NCBI GenBank assembly: GCA_963808125.1
Contig: CAWEEP010000047.1
Span: 1-43,928 of the forward strand
DNA: 43,928 bases
Reading direction: 5' to 3'
Source: CAWEEP01 sp963808125
Lineage (GTDB): Bacteria; Chloroflexota; Dormibacteria; Aeolococcales; Aeolococcaceae
The notes under the pieces were generated by a model that saw nothing but the letters and a program-made list of their open reading frames with translations, was not told where the DNA came from and searched no databases. Each line of letters starts with the position of its first letter. Within the stretch, counting starts at the first letter, position 1. Both the position numbers and the translations under genes were made by a program. This document shows positions 34,694 through 43,928 of this stretch, piece by piece.

Positions 34694-35134
34694 ATGATCG
34701 TGTGCCATGGCACGCTCTACGCCCAGATCTGCACCCTCGTCTTCCTGATCGTCACCGTCGGTGGCTTCTTCCTCGGAGCGCCACTCAGTCGCCACGGGTC
34801 AGGCCCAGGGCAACGTCGAGGGCGTCGTCCTGCACCTGACCACGCCAGGGACGTCCCGACCTGGTCCTGCTCGCCGCCTTCGCCGCGGTCGGCTTCGTCC
34901 TGGGGCGGCGGCTGGCTGGATCGTCACCGGAGCGGCCGGCGTCGTCCTCCTCGCCCTCGCCATCCTCGGCCTGGCCATGGGCGACACGCTGTCGGGCGCC
35001 CGCTCCTTCGCCGGTCTGCACTTCACCCTGGCGGTGAACATCTTCGACCTGGTGGTCGGGGTGCTGGCCATCCTGGCCGCCCTCGGCACCGTCTTGGACG
35101 GGGGCCGACCAGCGTCATCCGCCCCACCGCCTGA
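34694..35134 (+). CDS. Small membrane protein (DUF4383-like), frameshifted
   Basis: Hydrophobic helices appear in turn in three frames: YAQICTLVFLIVTVGGFFLG, then NVEGVVLHLT, then DLVLLAAFAAVGFVLG, then GAAGVVLLALAILGLAMG, and FTLAVNIFDLVVGVLAILAALG. Four helices in about 145 residues is like DUF4383 or similar families, but I am not certain. Frame changes lie near 34,780, 34,855 and 34,910, and probably one near 35,110 before the stop at 35,134. Confidence 0.5.
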   Translation: MIVCHGTLYAQICTLVFLIVTVGGFFLGAPLSRHGSGPGQRRGRRPAPDHARDVPTWSCSPPSPRSASSWGGGWLDRHRSGRRRPPRPRHPRPGHGRHAVGRPLLRRSALHPGGEHLRPGGRGAGHPGRPRHRLGRGPTSVIRPTA

Positions 35135-35216
35135 CGGTCGCGTCCGGCGGTCCGGCTCCGATCCCGCCACGTCCCGGGCGGTTCCTCGCCCGCGGGACGT
35201 GGCAGAGTTGCGCCTG

Positions 35217-35650
35217 ATGGATGTCGCCTTCGCCTTCCTCGCCGACAGCGCCGTCGTGCCCCCCGACCGCAAGCTCTACGTGCTCGGCGGCGGCTTCACC
35301 ACCCTGACCATGCCCAACCTCCCGGGGCGGGCCACCTTCGCGGTCGTGGCGGGCTTCCGCTTCACCGCCAGCGACGCCAAGACCGTCCATGCCGTCGAGG
35401 TGCGCCTGGTGGACGCGGAGGGCAAGCTGGTGCTCCCCCCGCCACCCTGCAGTTCCAGGCCGCCTCCATCCCCAAAGAGCAGGAGGAGATCACCGTCAGC
35501 ACGGTGACCTACATGTCGCCGATGTTCGGGGAACCCGGCCGGTACCGGGTCGAGTACTCCTTGAGCGACCGCCTGCTCGCCGGCATCGGCCTCACCGTTG
35601 CCCAGCCGCCGCGGCCGGGCGAGCCCGCCCTGGGCCCCCGGCCCAACTGA
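35217..35650 (+). CDS. DUF6941-like protein, one frameshift
   Basis: About 144 residues. Opening FAFLADSAVVPPDRKLYVLGGGFTTL has the pattern of DUF6941 proteins (LADaA.v.dgKLyvlGgGw). Middle VEVRLVDAEGKLVLPP. After a frame change near 35,440: FQAASIPKEQEEITVSTVTY and EPGRYRVEYSLSDRLLAGIGLTVAQPP. It looks like a small all-beta domain. Function is unknown in the family. Confidence 0.6.
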
Positions 35651-35704
35651 CGCATCGCATCCGGATCAACGCTCCACGCCTCCCGGCCCATATGATGGCC
35701 GGCG

Positions 35705-36058
35705 ATGAGCGAGGTCCCGCGGGTGGCTCTGCTCGGCGCTGACCTGATCCTCTCCAGCCGTCTGCGCAGCGCCCTCAGCGCTCGAGGTGTCCCCCTGGTG
35801 GCAACGCCGAGGGAGGAGGACCTCCCCGACGCGCCACTGCTCTTCGTCGACCTCAACAGCGATGCCGACGCGCGTCTGGAGACGATCGGCCGCCTCCGCC
35901 AGCGCAACGCCGGGGCCATGATCATCGGCTTCTGCGACCATGACGACAACCAGCTGCGCAGGCGCGCCATGGCCGCCGGGGCGAGCCAGGTGGTGGCCAA
36001 CCGCCACCTGGCCGAGGCCGCGCTGCGCCTCGCCGCCGCCGAGGGGCCGGTTCCGTGA
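35705..36058 (+). CDS. Degenerate response-regulator receiver-like protein
   Basis: 117 residues with CheY-like alternation: RVALLGADLILSSRLRSALSARGVPLV, LLFVDLNSDADARL, AMIIGFCDHDDNQLRRRAMAAGASQVVA. The Asp of VDLN sits where the phosphorylated Asp would be, but the acidic pair after the first strand is GAD and the Thr/Lys switch residues are not evident, so it may be a pseudo-receiver. Stop overlaps the next gene's GTG. Confidence 0.6.
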   Translation: MSEVPRVALLGADLILSSRLRSALSARGVPLVATPREEDLPDAPLLFVDLNSDADARLETIGRLRQRNAGAMIIGFCDHDDNQLRRRAMAAGASQVVANRHLAEAALRLAAAEGPVP

Positions 36059-37239
36059 CCGCTTCCGATGAGGACCGGCTCCGCTCCGAGCTCCAATCCG
36101 TCCACGACGAGGTCGTCGCCACCCGCCGCGACCTGCACCGCCACCCCGAGCTGGGTCACGAGGAGCACCGCACCGCAGCGCTTGCCGCCGCTCGCTGCGA
36201 GAAGCTCGGCTATCGGGTGCGCACCGGGGTGGGCACCGCCGGCGTGCTCGCCGACATGGACGGCGCCGGCCCCGGCCCCACCAACCTCTACCGCGCCGAC
36301 ATGGACGCCCTGCCCATCGTCGAGCGCGACGACGGAAGGCCCGTGCGCTCCGAGGTGGAGGGCGCCATGCACGCCTGTGGGCATGACGGCCACGTCGCCA
36401 TCGCCCTCGGCGTCGCCGCCGTCATGGCCTCGCTCAAGGACCGATGGGTGGGTACGCTCCGCCTCTGCTTCCAGCCCGCCGAAGAGGTCGCCGCCGGTGC
36501 CGAGCGGATGATCACCCAGGGAGCGCTGGAGGGCGTGGACCGCGCCATCGGGCTGCACGTCTGGACGCCCCTCGACGCCGGCCGCGTCGCCGTCTCCCCG
36601 GACCTCGTCTTCGGCAGCGCAGACGAGTTCCGCCTCACCGTGCGCGGCCACGGAGGCCACGGCGGCCTGCCCCACACCAGCATCGATCCCGTCGTCGCCG
36701 CAGCTCATGTCGTGGTGGCGCTGCAGACGCTGGTGAGCCGCGAGGTTGCGCCGGACAGCACTGCCGTCGTCACCATCGGGCGCATCGAGGGCGGACAGGC
36801 CTTCAACGTCATCGCCGAGGAGGTGCGCCTGCGCGGCACCGTCCGCGCCTCCGAGGAGGGCCTGCGACGCCGCCTCCTGGCCCGCGTCGAGGAGGTCTCC
36901 CTGGCGGTCGCCTCGGCGCTGCGCTGCGAGCTCGACTACGAGCTCCTCGACGGCTGTCCCCCGGTCGTCAACGATGCGGCGGTGGCTTCGCTAGTCCGCG
37001 GCGCGGCTGTCGAGGCGGTCGGCGAGGCGATGGTCGAGACCGGCCGGCCGATCACCGTCGGCGACGACTTCGCCTACTTCCTGGAGAGGGTCCCCGGCTG
37101 CTACTTCCTGGTCGGTGCAGGAGACCCGGCGCAGGCGGAGCGGCCTCCACATCACCATCCCGCCTTCGACATCGATGAGCGAGCCCTCGACGTGGGTCTC
37201 AGCACCGCCGTGCGGGCACTGCTGGCGTCGCTGCGATGA
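36055..37239 (+). CDS. M20-family amidohydrolase (IAA-amino-acid hydrolase/hippuricase-like)
   Basis: 394-residue metallo-amidohydrolase. Metal-site motifs: RRDLHRHPELGHEEHRTA, YRADMDALPI, HACGHDGHVAIALG, FQPAEEVAAGAERM, GLHVW, then the dimerisation domain (RGHGGHGGLPHTSIDPV) and the final His in HHHPAFDID. The likely reaction is hydrolysis of an N-acyl amino acid. Starts with GTG 36055, overlapping the previous stop. The thioesterase follows with an ATGA overlap. Complete. Confidence 0.9.
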   Translation: MTASDEDRLRSELQSVHDEVVATRRDLHRHPELGHEEHRTAALAAARCEKLGYRVRTGVGTAGVLADMDGAGPGPTNLYRADMDALPIVERDDGRPVRSEVEGAMHACGHDGHVAIALGVAAVMASLKDRWVGTLRLCFQPAEEVAAGAERMITQGALEGVDRAIGLHVWTPLDAGRVAVSPDLVFGSADEFRLTVRGHGGHGGLPHTSIDPVVAAAHVVVALQTLVSREVAPDSTAVVTIGRIEGGQAFNVIAEEVRLRGTVRASEEGLRRRLLARVEEVSLAVASALRCELDYELLDGCPPVVNDAAVASLVRGAAVEAVGEAMVETGRPITVGDDFAYFLERVPGCYFLVGAGDPAQAERPPHHHPAFDIDERALDVGLSTAVRALLASLR

Positions 37240-37807
37240 CCGACGGTTTCACGCTGCGGCCGGGCCTGCAGCAGCTGACGGAGGCGGAGCCCGACCTCGC
37301 CCCGCGGCCGGCGTCGGCGTCGGAGACGGTGATCACCCAGCTCATGGAGATCGAGCACGCCAACAACGCCGGATACGTGCACGGCGGCACGATCATGCGG
37401 TTGGTGGACAGCGCCGCCGGCATCGCCGCCATGAAGCACGCACGCCGCCGCGTGGTGACCGCGACGATGGACGAGATGAGCTTCCTGGCCCCCGTCTTCA
37501 TCGGCGACCTGGTGACCGCCAAGGCGATGGTCAACGACGTGCACCGCAGCTCAATGGAGGTCGGCGTGCGGGTGGATGTCGAGACGGTGCCGACCGGGGA
37601 GAGGCGCCACGTCGCCAGCGCCCATCTGGTCTTCGTCGGCCTCGACGCGCAGGGCAGGCCGACGCAGGTGGCCCCCGTCGTCGCCGAGACTGAAAAGGAG
37701 CGCCGCCGCCAGGCCCAGGCGCGGGTCAGGAGAGGGAGCGTCTGCTCCGCAAGGCAGCCCTCGCCCAGGCCGCCCTCGAGAGCCGGGAGGATTCCTCCTC
37801 CGGCTGA
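37236..37807 (+). CDS. Acyl-CoA thioesterase, hotdog fold (YciA/BACH-like), one frameshift
   Basis: About 190 residues. HANNAGYVHGGTIMRLVDSAAGIAA is the substrate-binding hot-dog helix of acyl-CoA thioesterase II-type enzymes, VTATMDEMSFLAPVFIGDLVTAKAMV the next strand pair, and HVASAHLVFVGLD the last. A frame change near 37,728 recovers a basic tail RERLLRKAALAQAALESRE. ATG 37236 overlaps the amidohydrolase stop. Chain-length preference is unknown. Confidence 0.87.
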
Positions 37808-37935
37808 CGCCCAACGCGACATGGGCTGATCCGACGCCGCGGGGTCGACCGAGCGCGATGACGCTTTTCGCGTCCCCTCCCCGTATTACGGTGTGACCAG
37901 CTCGACGGGGAGGGCGAATCTGCAGGGGCTGAGCC

Positions 37936-38677
37936 ATGCTCCAGCCGCGATGGGCTCAGAGATCCCGCCGAGAGCATCGACAGATCATCGGCGGGCCACC
38001 GGCATCCAGCGCCGACACGTCCGTCTTGGCGTGGGCGGGCTTGCTGTTGTGCGGAGCCTGGCCGGTGCTCGCCGGCTGCGGAGGTGCGTCGCCGTGGAGC
38101 GTCACGAGCCACTTGCCCAGCCCCGGCACATACGCGCTCAATGGACCCAACGGCGAGGTGGACTCGGAGTTCGGGAGCGCGCCGGGTGACACGGTGTCCG
38201 TGGCGAGCTACGGAGAAGGCGGAGAAGCTGCCGAACTCCACGTTCACGTATGACAGCGAGGGGTTGTATCTCACGAGCCTCACCGGCGGCTCCAGCCTCG
38301 ACTGCGCCCCCAACGTGCTGCCGCTGATGGAACCCAGTCGCCTGTCGGCTGGGAAGACCTGGCGAGGCTCGTTCCCCTGCACCCAGACGCTGGCCTCGGG
38401 CCCGGCGGCCCAGACGGATGTTTACACAGTGACGATCAGCGGCCGGAGCAGCCTGACCATCACCGGAGTCCACATTCCCGTGGTCATCATCACGCGCTCG
38501 GACGTGACCGAGGATGCGAGCGGTCAGTTGCTCGAGACCGAGACGACCACGGATTCGCTGGATCCCCGAAGTGGGCTCACCATCCGGCAAGTGAGCAAAT
38601 ACTCCGGCAGCCTCACCGGGTCGAGCGTCGAAGAGTTCCAGCAGGTTCCGACTGCGATCGGTCCGCCGTTCGGGTAG
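37936..38677 (+). CDS. Putative lipoprotein, unknown, one frameshift
   Basis: Signal region ending in lipobox LAGC (PVLAGCGG, Cys near residue 48, after a long basic lead). Then a beta-rich secreted part that crosses a frame change near 38,225: KLPNSTFTYDSEGLYLTSLTGG, LDCAPNVLPLMEPSRL, TDVYTVTISGRSSLTITGV, ending IGPPFG. About 245 residues. ATG 37936 assumed; the N-terminal 30 residues are unusual for a signal peptide, so a later start is possible. Not recognised. 37,808-37,935 shows no gene. Confidence 0.6.
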
Positions 38678-38688
38678 GGTGGCGCCGG

Positions 38689-38906
38689 TCAGGCGGTGAG
38701 GTCGCGCCGGTCGTACAGGACCAGCGAGACGCCGAGCAGCACGATCGGGCAGGCGATGAGCAGCAGGATCCCGTACGCCGGCACGCCGTTGGCGAGAACC
38801 CCGGCGCCGCCCATCCAGTGGAAGGGCGACACCGCGTCGGCGAAGCCGGTGAGCCCGCTCACCAGGGAACCGAAGAGGTTAGCGCGTACATCGCCACCGC
38901 CAGGCC
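38689..38906 (-). CDS. ABC-2-type transporter permease, C-terminal fragment cut at the junction
   Basis: Reading inward from the junction: AVAMYAL, a frame change near 38,880, then NLFGSLVSGLTGFADAVSPFHWMGG and AYGILLLIACPIVLLGVSLVLYDRRDL. The LSPFh.. and final RRDL are typical last features of ABC-2 export permeases. Only about 72 residues remain; the upstream part is replaced by foreign sequence. Confidence 0.7.
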
Positions 38907-38915
38907 AGCCGCCCT
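38895..38915. other. Composition and gene junction (probable chimeric assembly point)
   Basis: Left of here the DNA is strongly G+C-rich and the ABC-2 permease reads leftward on the minus strand. Right of here composition falls and an ABC exporter on the same strand breaks off inside its membrane domain. Neither gene continues across. The short string GGCCTGGCGG is compatible with both, so the exact base cannot be fixed. Confidence 0.8.
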
Positions 38916-39777
38916 TCCATTTTCGCGAAGACGTCCCGGCGCAAGTCGTAGCCGAGCCGGTGGTTAATCCAGGCCGCCAGGCGTTCGCGCAACCAGCCCA
39001 CGATGCTCTGCAGCACGGTCGCAACCGCCAGTGTCGCGACAAGCAGAAACAGCCACTGCTGATGCGTTCTCATATTGAAGATTTCAGTCAGTTGCTTGAA
39101 CCAGCCCACCATCGGCTTGTTGTCGTTGGACAACACGTTGTCAATCAGGATTTTGGTCAGCGCGGGCGGGACGAGCAGGATGTATATCGAGATGACGACC
39201 AGAACCATTCCCAGGGTCGCGAGCGGCCGGTATTCTTTGGTCAGGCCGAGGAACCGCATGAACACGAGGCCCTTGCGCATGCACTTCGGGCAGATGGTCA
39301 TGCTCTTGTCGGGCAAGCGAATGCCGCACTTCTGGCAGCGCCCCTGCACCAATTCCTCTTCGTTCTGCCGAACCCACGGTGACTTGTTTGCCCGTGGCCA
39401 GCGAACGAATCTTGTTGGCCACTTTCGAGAACTTCTCGGCGTTCTTGTTCGAGAACCGGATCACCTCTTCATACACGTTGTCGCTGGTCCGGCCTCGAAA
39501 ACCCCTACCCGACCGGTCTGTCAGTCCGGGCGCTCTCGATTTTCGCAATCGGCACCTCGCGGATGAGCAGCGCCTCGCCCTCTTCCTCTTCCATCATGAA
39601 GACCAGGACGTGCTCTTTTGTCACGACCAGCCAGCGTTCCGAGTACTCGCCCGCAATGTCGAGGTCCGTATTCGTGGCCACGATGATATCTTCATTGCGC
39701 ACACCCTGCTTGTCCAGCGTCTTGCGAATCAACGGCGGAAGTGGCCGCCGTATTTGTGTGGTGTCAAGATCCAGCAT
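38907..39777 (-). CDS. ABC exporter (membrane domain) with PH-like N-terminus and zinc ribbon, cut at the junction, frameshifted
   Basis: N-terminal domain about residues 1-90 (LDLDTTQIRRPLPPLIRKTL, then ERWLVVTKEHVLVF and EGEALLIREVPIAKIES), PH-like in pattern. After a frame change near 39,520 comes VIRFSNKNAEKFSKVANKIRSL. Another, near 39,375, leads to a zinc ribbon with CQKCG and CPKCM pairs. Then the ABC exporter membrane domain: YRPLATLGMVLVVISIYILLVPPALTKILIDNVL and LQSIVGWLRERLAAWINHRLGYDLRRDVFAKM. The sequence breaks before the usual second half and ATPase. I recall this domain order from Planctomycetes/Verrucomicrobia-type genomes, but cannot verify it. Confidence 0.72.
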
Positions 39778-40111
39778 CTGAGGAGAAAGCCCCTTCTTCT
39801 TTTATGTGCGGTAACAATCTCCTTACCCGAACCGATTCGTCCCACCTGATGGATCACGGTTTAGCCTTTTTGTCCTTTACAAAAAAGAATGAAAGCCGGG
39901 CCGGGATGGTAATTTCATTACATTATTATGCCGAAAACGCCCGATAAGTTGCCGACAAAGTCAAATATGCTAACCCGGCAACTGCAAGGAATGTCAAAAA
40001 GCGGACCAGTTCGCATATTTAGGAATGCCTTTCCCTAAAAGACTGTTAAACAATCAACTTATTCACCATTTCGCGCGCAATCGCGAACCGCGACTGAGGA
40101 GTAAAGAAGTA
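39778..40111. other. Intergenic region of the second fragment
   Basis: 334 bases between divergent genes, A+T-richer than anything before 38,900, with runs such as TTTTTGTCC and ACATTATTATG. No gene, RNA or clear operator seen; promoters for both directions are probably here. Confidence 0.5.
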
Positions 40112-42304
40112 ATGGCTTCCCAGGACAGCCAAGTTATCCACGAAAACCATCTTGTCCACTACATTTAATTTTGTTCTTCGAACACGCCCATAATCCGGTT
40201 GATTGGTATCCCTGGCACGAGGAAGCCTTGGAGTCGCGCCCGCGACGAGAATAAGCCCATATTCCTCTCGAATAGGGTACTCCGTTCGTGCCATTGGTGC
40301 CACGTCATGGAACGCGAATCCTTTGAAGACGAGGAAATAGCCGCAGTTTTTAAACGAGCATTTCGTCAGCATCAAGGTGGACCGCGAGGAGCGGCCCGAC
40401 CTCGACGAAATCTATATGGGCCGCGGTCCTAGATTTGATGACGGGCTGGGCGGCGGTGCCGGCGATGGACGGCCTTCCTGACGCCCGAATTTGAAGCCCT
40501 TTTACGGCGGGCACGTATTTCCCGCCTTCGGATGTTTGGTCGGCCGGGCTTCTTGACTGTCCTGAAAGGCGTTGCGGCCGCGTGGGACGAAAAGCAACAT
40601 GACATCCTTCATAGCGCCGAAACGATATACAGAAGCCCATTCAGCGGCATCTCGGCGGCCCAATGCCGGAGGACGCTGAAGAACGGGAGGGGGGCGGCGG
40701 CCCGACGCCGGTGTCGCGGATTCCCGAAACCGCGCTGACCTCCCGCGTTTACGACAAAGCGGCCCGCGAACTCGTCCGCGCTATTCGATGCCGCTGAAGG
40801 CGCGTCGGTCTCCGCGCCCAAATTCCCGTCTCCAACCCTCCCGGCGATTGCGTTCCTGGGTTGCGGCATTTTAGTCTGGGACGCACGAACCGTTGTCGTT
40901 GCGCATGGCCCATGATCACCCTGGGATAAGATGGCTTCTGGCGGCATCTGGCGACCAACTGGGCGGCGGCTCCCATCGCACGCGACTTGGACGACCAGTG
41001 GCTCGTGCCCTCATTTCGAAAAGATGCTCTACGACAACGCGCAACTGGCTTCGGTCTTTATCTCGTTGGCATTTCTGTGAACTTACCGAGAGAGCCACGT
41101 TTACAAAAAGGGTGGCGTCGAGAATTTTTAAATACGTCCTTCGGGATATGACCGATGACAGCGGCGGATTCTGTTCGGGCGGAAGACGCCGACAGCGAAG
41201 GGGAAGAAGGCCGCCATTATCTCTGGACCCATGACGAGATTCTGTCTCTGGGGCGAGGAAGCCGACCTCTTTGCGCCCATTATGGGTTGAAACCCGGCAG
41301 TAATTTTGCCTTCCAGGAATCGCCGCAATCCGATGCGAGCATTCTTCACGTTGCAATCCCGGTTGACGAGATGGTTTCGCGGGGTAATCTTTCCGCCGGG
41401 AAATCGAGCGGCGTCTTGACCGCGTGCGCGCAATTTTGCTCAATGCGCGAGGCCGGAGGCCCCGGCCGGCGCGCGACGACAAAATCATTACCTCGTGGAA
41501 CGCGCTGATGATTTCCGCCTTCGCCCAGGGCTATCAAATCATCGAAGATCCCCCGGTATAAAGCCGCCGCGGAAAATGGCCGCCGAGTCCCTCCTCAGCC
41601 GGTTCAGCCCGGCCAGTTGCAACGTTCGTATCGGCAGGGCATTGCCCGTCAACAGGGCTTTTTGGACGACTATGCCTTCACCGTGGCCGCCCTGCTGGAC
41701 CTTCACGAACTGACCTTCGACCTGCGCCTGTTTGACGCGGCCCATGCCCTCGCCCGAAAGATGATCGACCTGTTCTGGGACGCCCGGGATGGGGGCTTCT
41801 ATTTCGCGGCCCCCCGTCACGGGAAGCTGATAGCCCAATCCAAACCCGTTCACGATGGGGCCGAACCTTCGGCAAACGCCGTCGCTGTTGCGGGATTGTT
41901 CCGGCTTGGCCATCTTGCCGGGCGAGCCGGACTTCCATTAGAAGGCCCGACGGACCATCGAACGCAACCTCGCCATGATTGCGCGAATGCCCCGCGTGTT
42001 CCTCACGATGCTCAACGCCGCTGAAAGCCTCCTGGCCCCGCCGCGGGAAATCGCGCTGGTCGGCTCTCCCGGCAAAAGCGATATGCAGGGCCTTCTGCGC
42101 GCCTGCCGGACGGCAGTTCATCCCCAATAAAATAATCGCATCGCCGGATCCGGAAAAAACGCTTCCTCGACAGCAGAGAGAATACCGCTTTTGCGGTCGA
42201 AGGAAATGGTTTCCGGTAAAGCGACCGCCTATGTTTGCAGGGATTTTACGTGTCTGCCGCCGGTGACGGACCCCGGCGAACTCGTGAAACTGCTGAAGGC
42301 GTGA
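40112..42304 (+). CDS. DUF255/thioredoxin-like protein (YyaL/SSP411 family), many frameshifts
   Basis: Recognised from pieces in all three frames, in the family order. HAHNPVDWYPWHEEA; SCHWCHVMERESFEDEEIAAVF (the CxxC-type thioredoxin site); EHFVSIKVDREERPDLDEIYM; FLTPEF...GGTYFPPS-like; LRDMTDDSGGF and DADSEGEEGRHYLWT; DDKIITSWNALMISAFAQGYQII; QGIARQQGFLDDYAFTVAALLDLHELTFD; HDGAEPSANAVAVAGLFRLG; and the end DPGELVKLLKA. About 700 residues, family length. ATG 40112 is preceded by GAGGAG. I count at least ten breaks in 2.2 kb. Role in the family is unclear; it has a thioredoxin fold and a glycosidase-like toroid. Confidence 0.85.
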
Positions 42305-42350
42305 TCCGACGGGTCTGACGAGTCCGACGAATTTACAGGAAGGGCAACTT

Positions 42351-43928
42351 GTGGCAAAACCGTTTTTCCTTATCTTGGCGACGATCCGGCAACGGTCTAC
42401 GCCGAGGGTCCCGCCATCCACGTCGAAACACTGTCGAAGACCGATGCCGTTCATCCAGGCAGCCAAGGGCGGTTGGCCGTCAAGGTGACGCTCGGAGCAG
42501 GCTCGGCACGTCAACGCCCACAAGCCCAGTGACGCGTATTATTTCGAACTAACGCTCAAACTCAAGCCGTCGCTGGACTCGACTATACCGCTAAAAATAG
42601 TCTATCCCAAACCAGGTTCCGATCGTGCTCGAAGGCTCCCCGCAGAGTCTGGCCGTCTATAGCGGCGCCTTTCTGATTGGCGTGGCGGTGGACATAGGCG
42701 GGACCGTTAAACAGGGTGACTATGATCTCCAGGGGACCCTCGAATATCAGGCCTGCGACAGCAAGTGGTGTCTGCCGCCCAATACCATGCCCGTCAAGAT
42801 CCCGTTAAGCTGTCCCGGCAAACCAGCCGTTGGTTGCGCAACACGCCGCCGCTTTTGCTTCGATCCGGTTTGGTCAGGCGCAAATCTGCCCGAAGGCGGC
42901 TCCACAACCCTCCGCCCGAACGGCGCTGCCCGAAGGAGGTCCCGTTGGCACGGCCAACTGGAAAAACCTGTTGGCGGATTTACCGTATTGGGCACGACAA
43001 CGGGCTATCTGAAACCTGCCGAATTCGATCTCATTTCTGGACAATGTTGAGGCGGGCCGCGCCCAACACGCCGCGAATCCCCTCGCAAACAAAAACCTGC
43101 TGCTGGCGGTTCTATTCGTGATTACGGGAGGGATTCTCCTCAACCTGACGCCTGTGTCCTTCCCCTGATTCCCATCAACCTGGCCATTATCGGCGCGGGC
43201 GCGAAAGCAGGGTCGAAAAAACGCGGATTTCGCGCTGGGCGCGGCCTACGGCGTGGGCATTGCCCTTTCCTATGGGATGCTGGGCATTGTGGTGGTGCTC
43301 GGGATTTCGAGCACGTTTGGCACATTGAACTCGACTCCCTGGTTCAACGCCGGCATTGCGGTCTTATTCCCGCCGCTCTCGCTGGCGATGTTTGACGTTT
43401 CTGTAATTGATTTCAGCCGGTTCCAAACCCGGTTTAACCTTCAAAACAAGGAAGGCGGTAGCCTTGGCGTGGCGTTTGCCATGGGCATTGTCGCGGCGCT
43501 ATTGGCGGAGCGTGCGTGGCGCCGGTTGTCATTGCGACCATCCTCTACGCCCAGTACCAGTACGCCAAAGGCCATTGAGTCGCGCTCTTCTGCCGTTCCT
43601 GTTGGGATTGGGCATGGCTTTGCCGTCGCCGGTCGCGGGAGCCGGTCTGAGTTTTCTGCCCAAGCCCGGCAAGTGGATGGAACGGGTCAAATACGCGATA
43701 GCGGTTTTCATCCTTGGTTTTGCGGGATATTACGGCTTTGAGGCGTGGACGTTGTTCAGCAACCAATACCTTGTTGATAAACAGGCGGTCCAATCAGGAC
43801 GGCGAGGGCAGGCACTCGACAAGGAAGGGTGAAGGATCAGAGCCTCGCGGCGGGCCTGACCGAAGCCCCAACGGACCGGCAAACGAGATTATCATTATTT
43901 CTGGGCTACGTGGTGCAAAAACTGCCTC
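42351..43928 (+). CDS. dsbD: DsbD-type thiol:disulfide interchange protein, 3' end cut by window edge, frameshifted
   Basis: GTG 42351 with AGGAAGGG upstream, then a signal-like helix (FFLILATI). DsbD N-terminal domain: QGRLAVKVTLGAG, VNAHKPSDAYYFELTLKLKPS, EGSPQSLAVYSGAF, LEYQACDSKWCLPPN (its redox Cys pair). The membrane part follows: NLLLAVLFVITGGILLNLTP(C)VLPLI, ALGAAYGVGIALSYGMLGI, APVVIATILYAQY and MALPSPVAGAGLSFLPKPG. At the very edge, through two indels, a C-terminal thioredoxin domain begins: FWATWCKNCL. It passes electrons from cytoplasmic thioredoxin to the periplasm. Together with the DUF255 gene it suggests an envelope-redox region. Confidence 0.87.

Noticed and set aside
38895..43928. 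Recent horizontal transfer as the cause of the composition change
   Set aside because: No integrase, tRNA site or repeat at the boundary; both boundary genes are cut; frameshift density also changes. A chimeric assembly explains more.
1..43928. CRISPR arrays, rRNA genes, prophage genes, toxin-antitoxin pairs
   Set aside because: I looked for regularly spaced repeats, rRNA cores and phage-type gene runs and saw none.

Overview
The window holds two unrelated pieces of DNA. Positions 1 to about 38,900 are very G+C-rich and read as one genome: a Gram-positive-type bacterium without outer-membrane genes, most like Actinobacteriota or neighbouring Terrabacteria (Dormibacterota, Chloroflexota). The signs are a MarP-like CvpA-protease, a furA-katG pair, a tRNA without encoded CCA, a CYTH-CHAD/polyphosphate kinase operon and many GTG/TTG starts with ATGA/GTGA overlaps. 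From about 38,900 to the end the base composition drops and the genes (ABC exporter, DUF255 thioredoxin-like protein, DsbD) look like those of a different, probably Gram-negative, bacterium. The join cuts through two transporter genes read on the same strand, so it is most likely an assembly chimera. Single-base frameshifts occur throughout (roughly one per 1-2 kb in the first part, far denser in the second) and hit housekeeping genes, so most are probably sequencing errors; I annotate through them.

Layout. 1-3,190: DUF5946 protein, UbiA-type prenyltransferase, nitroreductase, MarP-like membrane protease. 3,400-5,000: IS1380-type transposase. 5,137-8,101: tRNA-Pro, furA, katG. 8,132-9,797: MFS transporter and a methyltransferase remnant. 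9,884-12,002: operon of thioredoxin, OsmC protein, methyltransferase, CsoR/CstR-type regulator and NifX-like protein, with a perfect ATACCCC/GGGGTAT operator in front. 12,084-20,092: a nine-gene operon on the minus strand: dsrE3-like, tusA, dsrE-like, tusA, mvhD-like, a giant HdrA-GltD-HdrA fusion, a small winged-helix-like protein, hdrC-like and hdrB-like. A divergent two-cysteine ArsR regulator stands beside it, with matching TTGCG-N6-YGCAA palindromes at both ends of the shared promoter region. 21,000-26,800: small membrane proteins, CPA2 antiporter, UppP, lipoprotein, GDPD. 26,845-33,148: divergent PhoP/PhoR-like two-component genes followed by sixA, CHAD and ppk1. 33,365-38,677: histone-H1-like protein, PP2C phosphatase, membrane protein, DUF6941, degenerate receiver, M20 amidohydrolase, thioesterase, lipoprotein.

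The centrepiece is 9.9-20.8 kb. Sulfur carriers (TusA, DsrE) sit beside an FAD/Fe-S heterodisulfide-reductase-like machine with a built-in NAD(P)H-type module and an MvhD-like electron-entry subunit. Two regulators from families known to sense persulfides flank it. I read this as a persulfide-controlled pathway that moves sulfane sulfur and couples it to electron transfer. It resembles the known sHdr sulfur-oxidation system but has a different, fused core enzyme.
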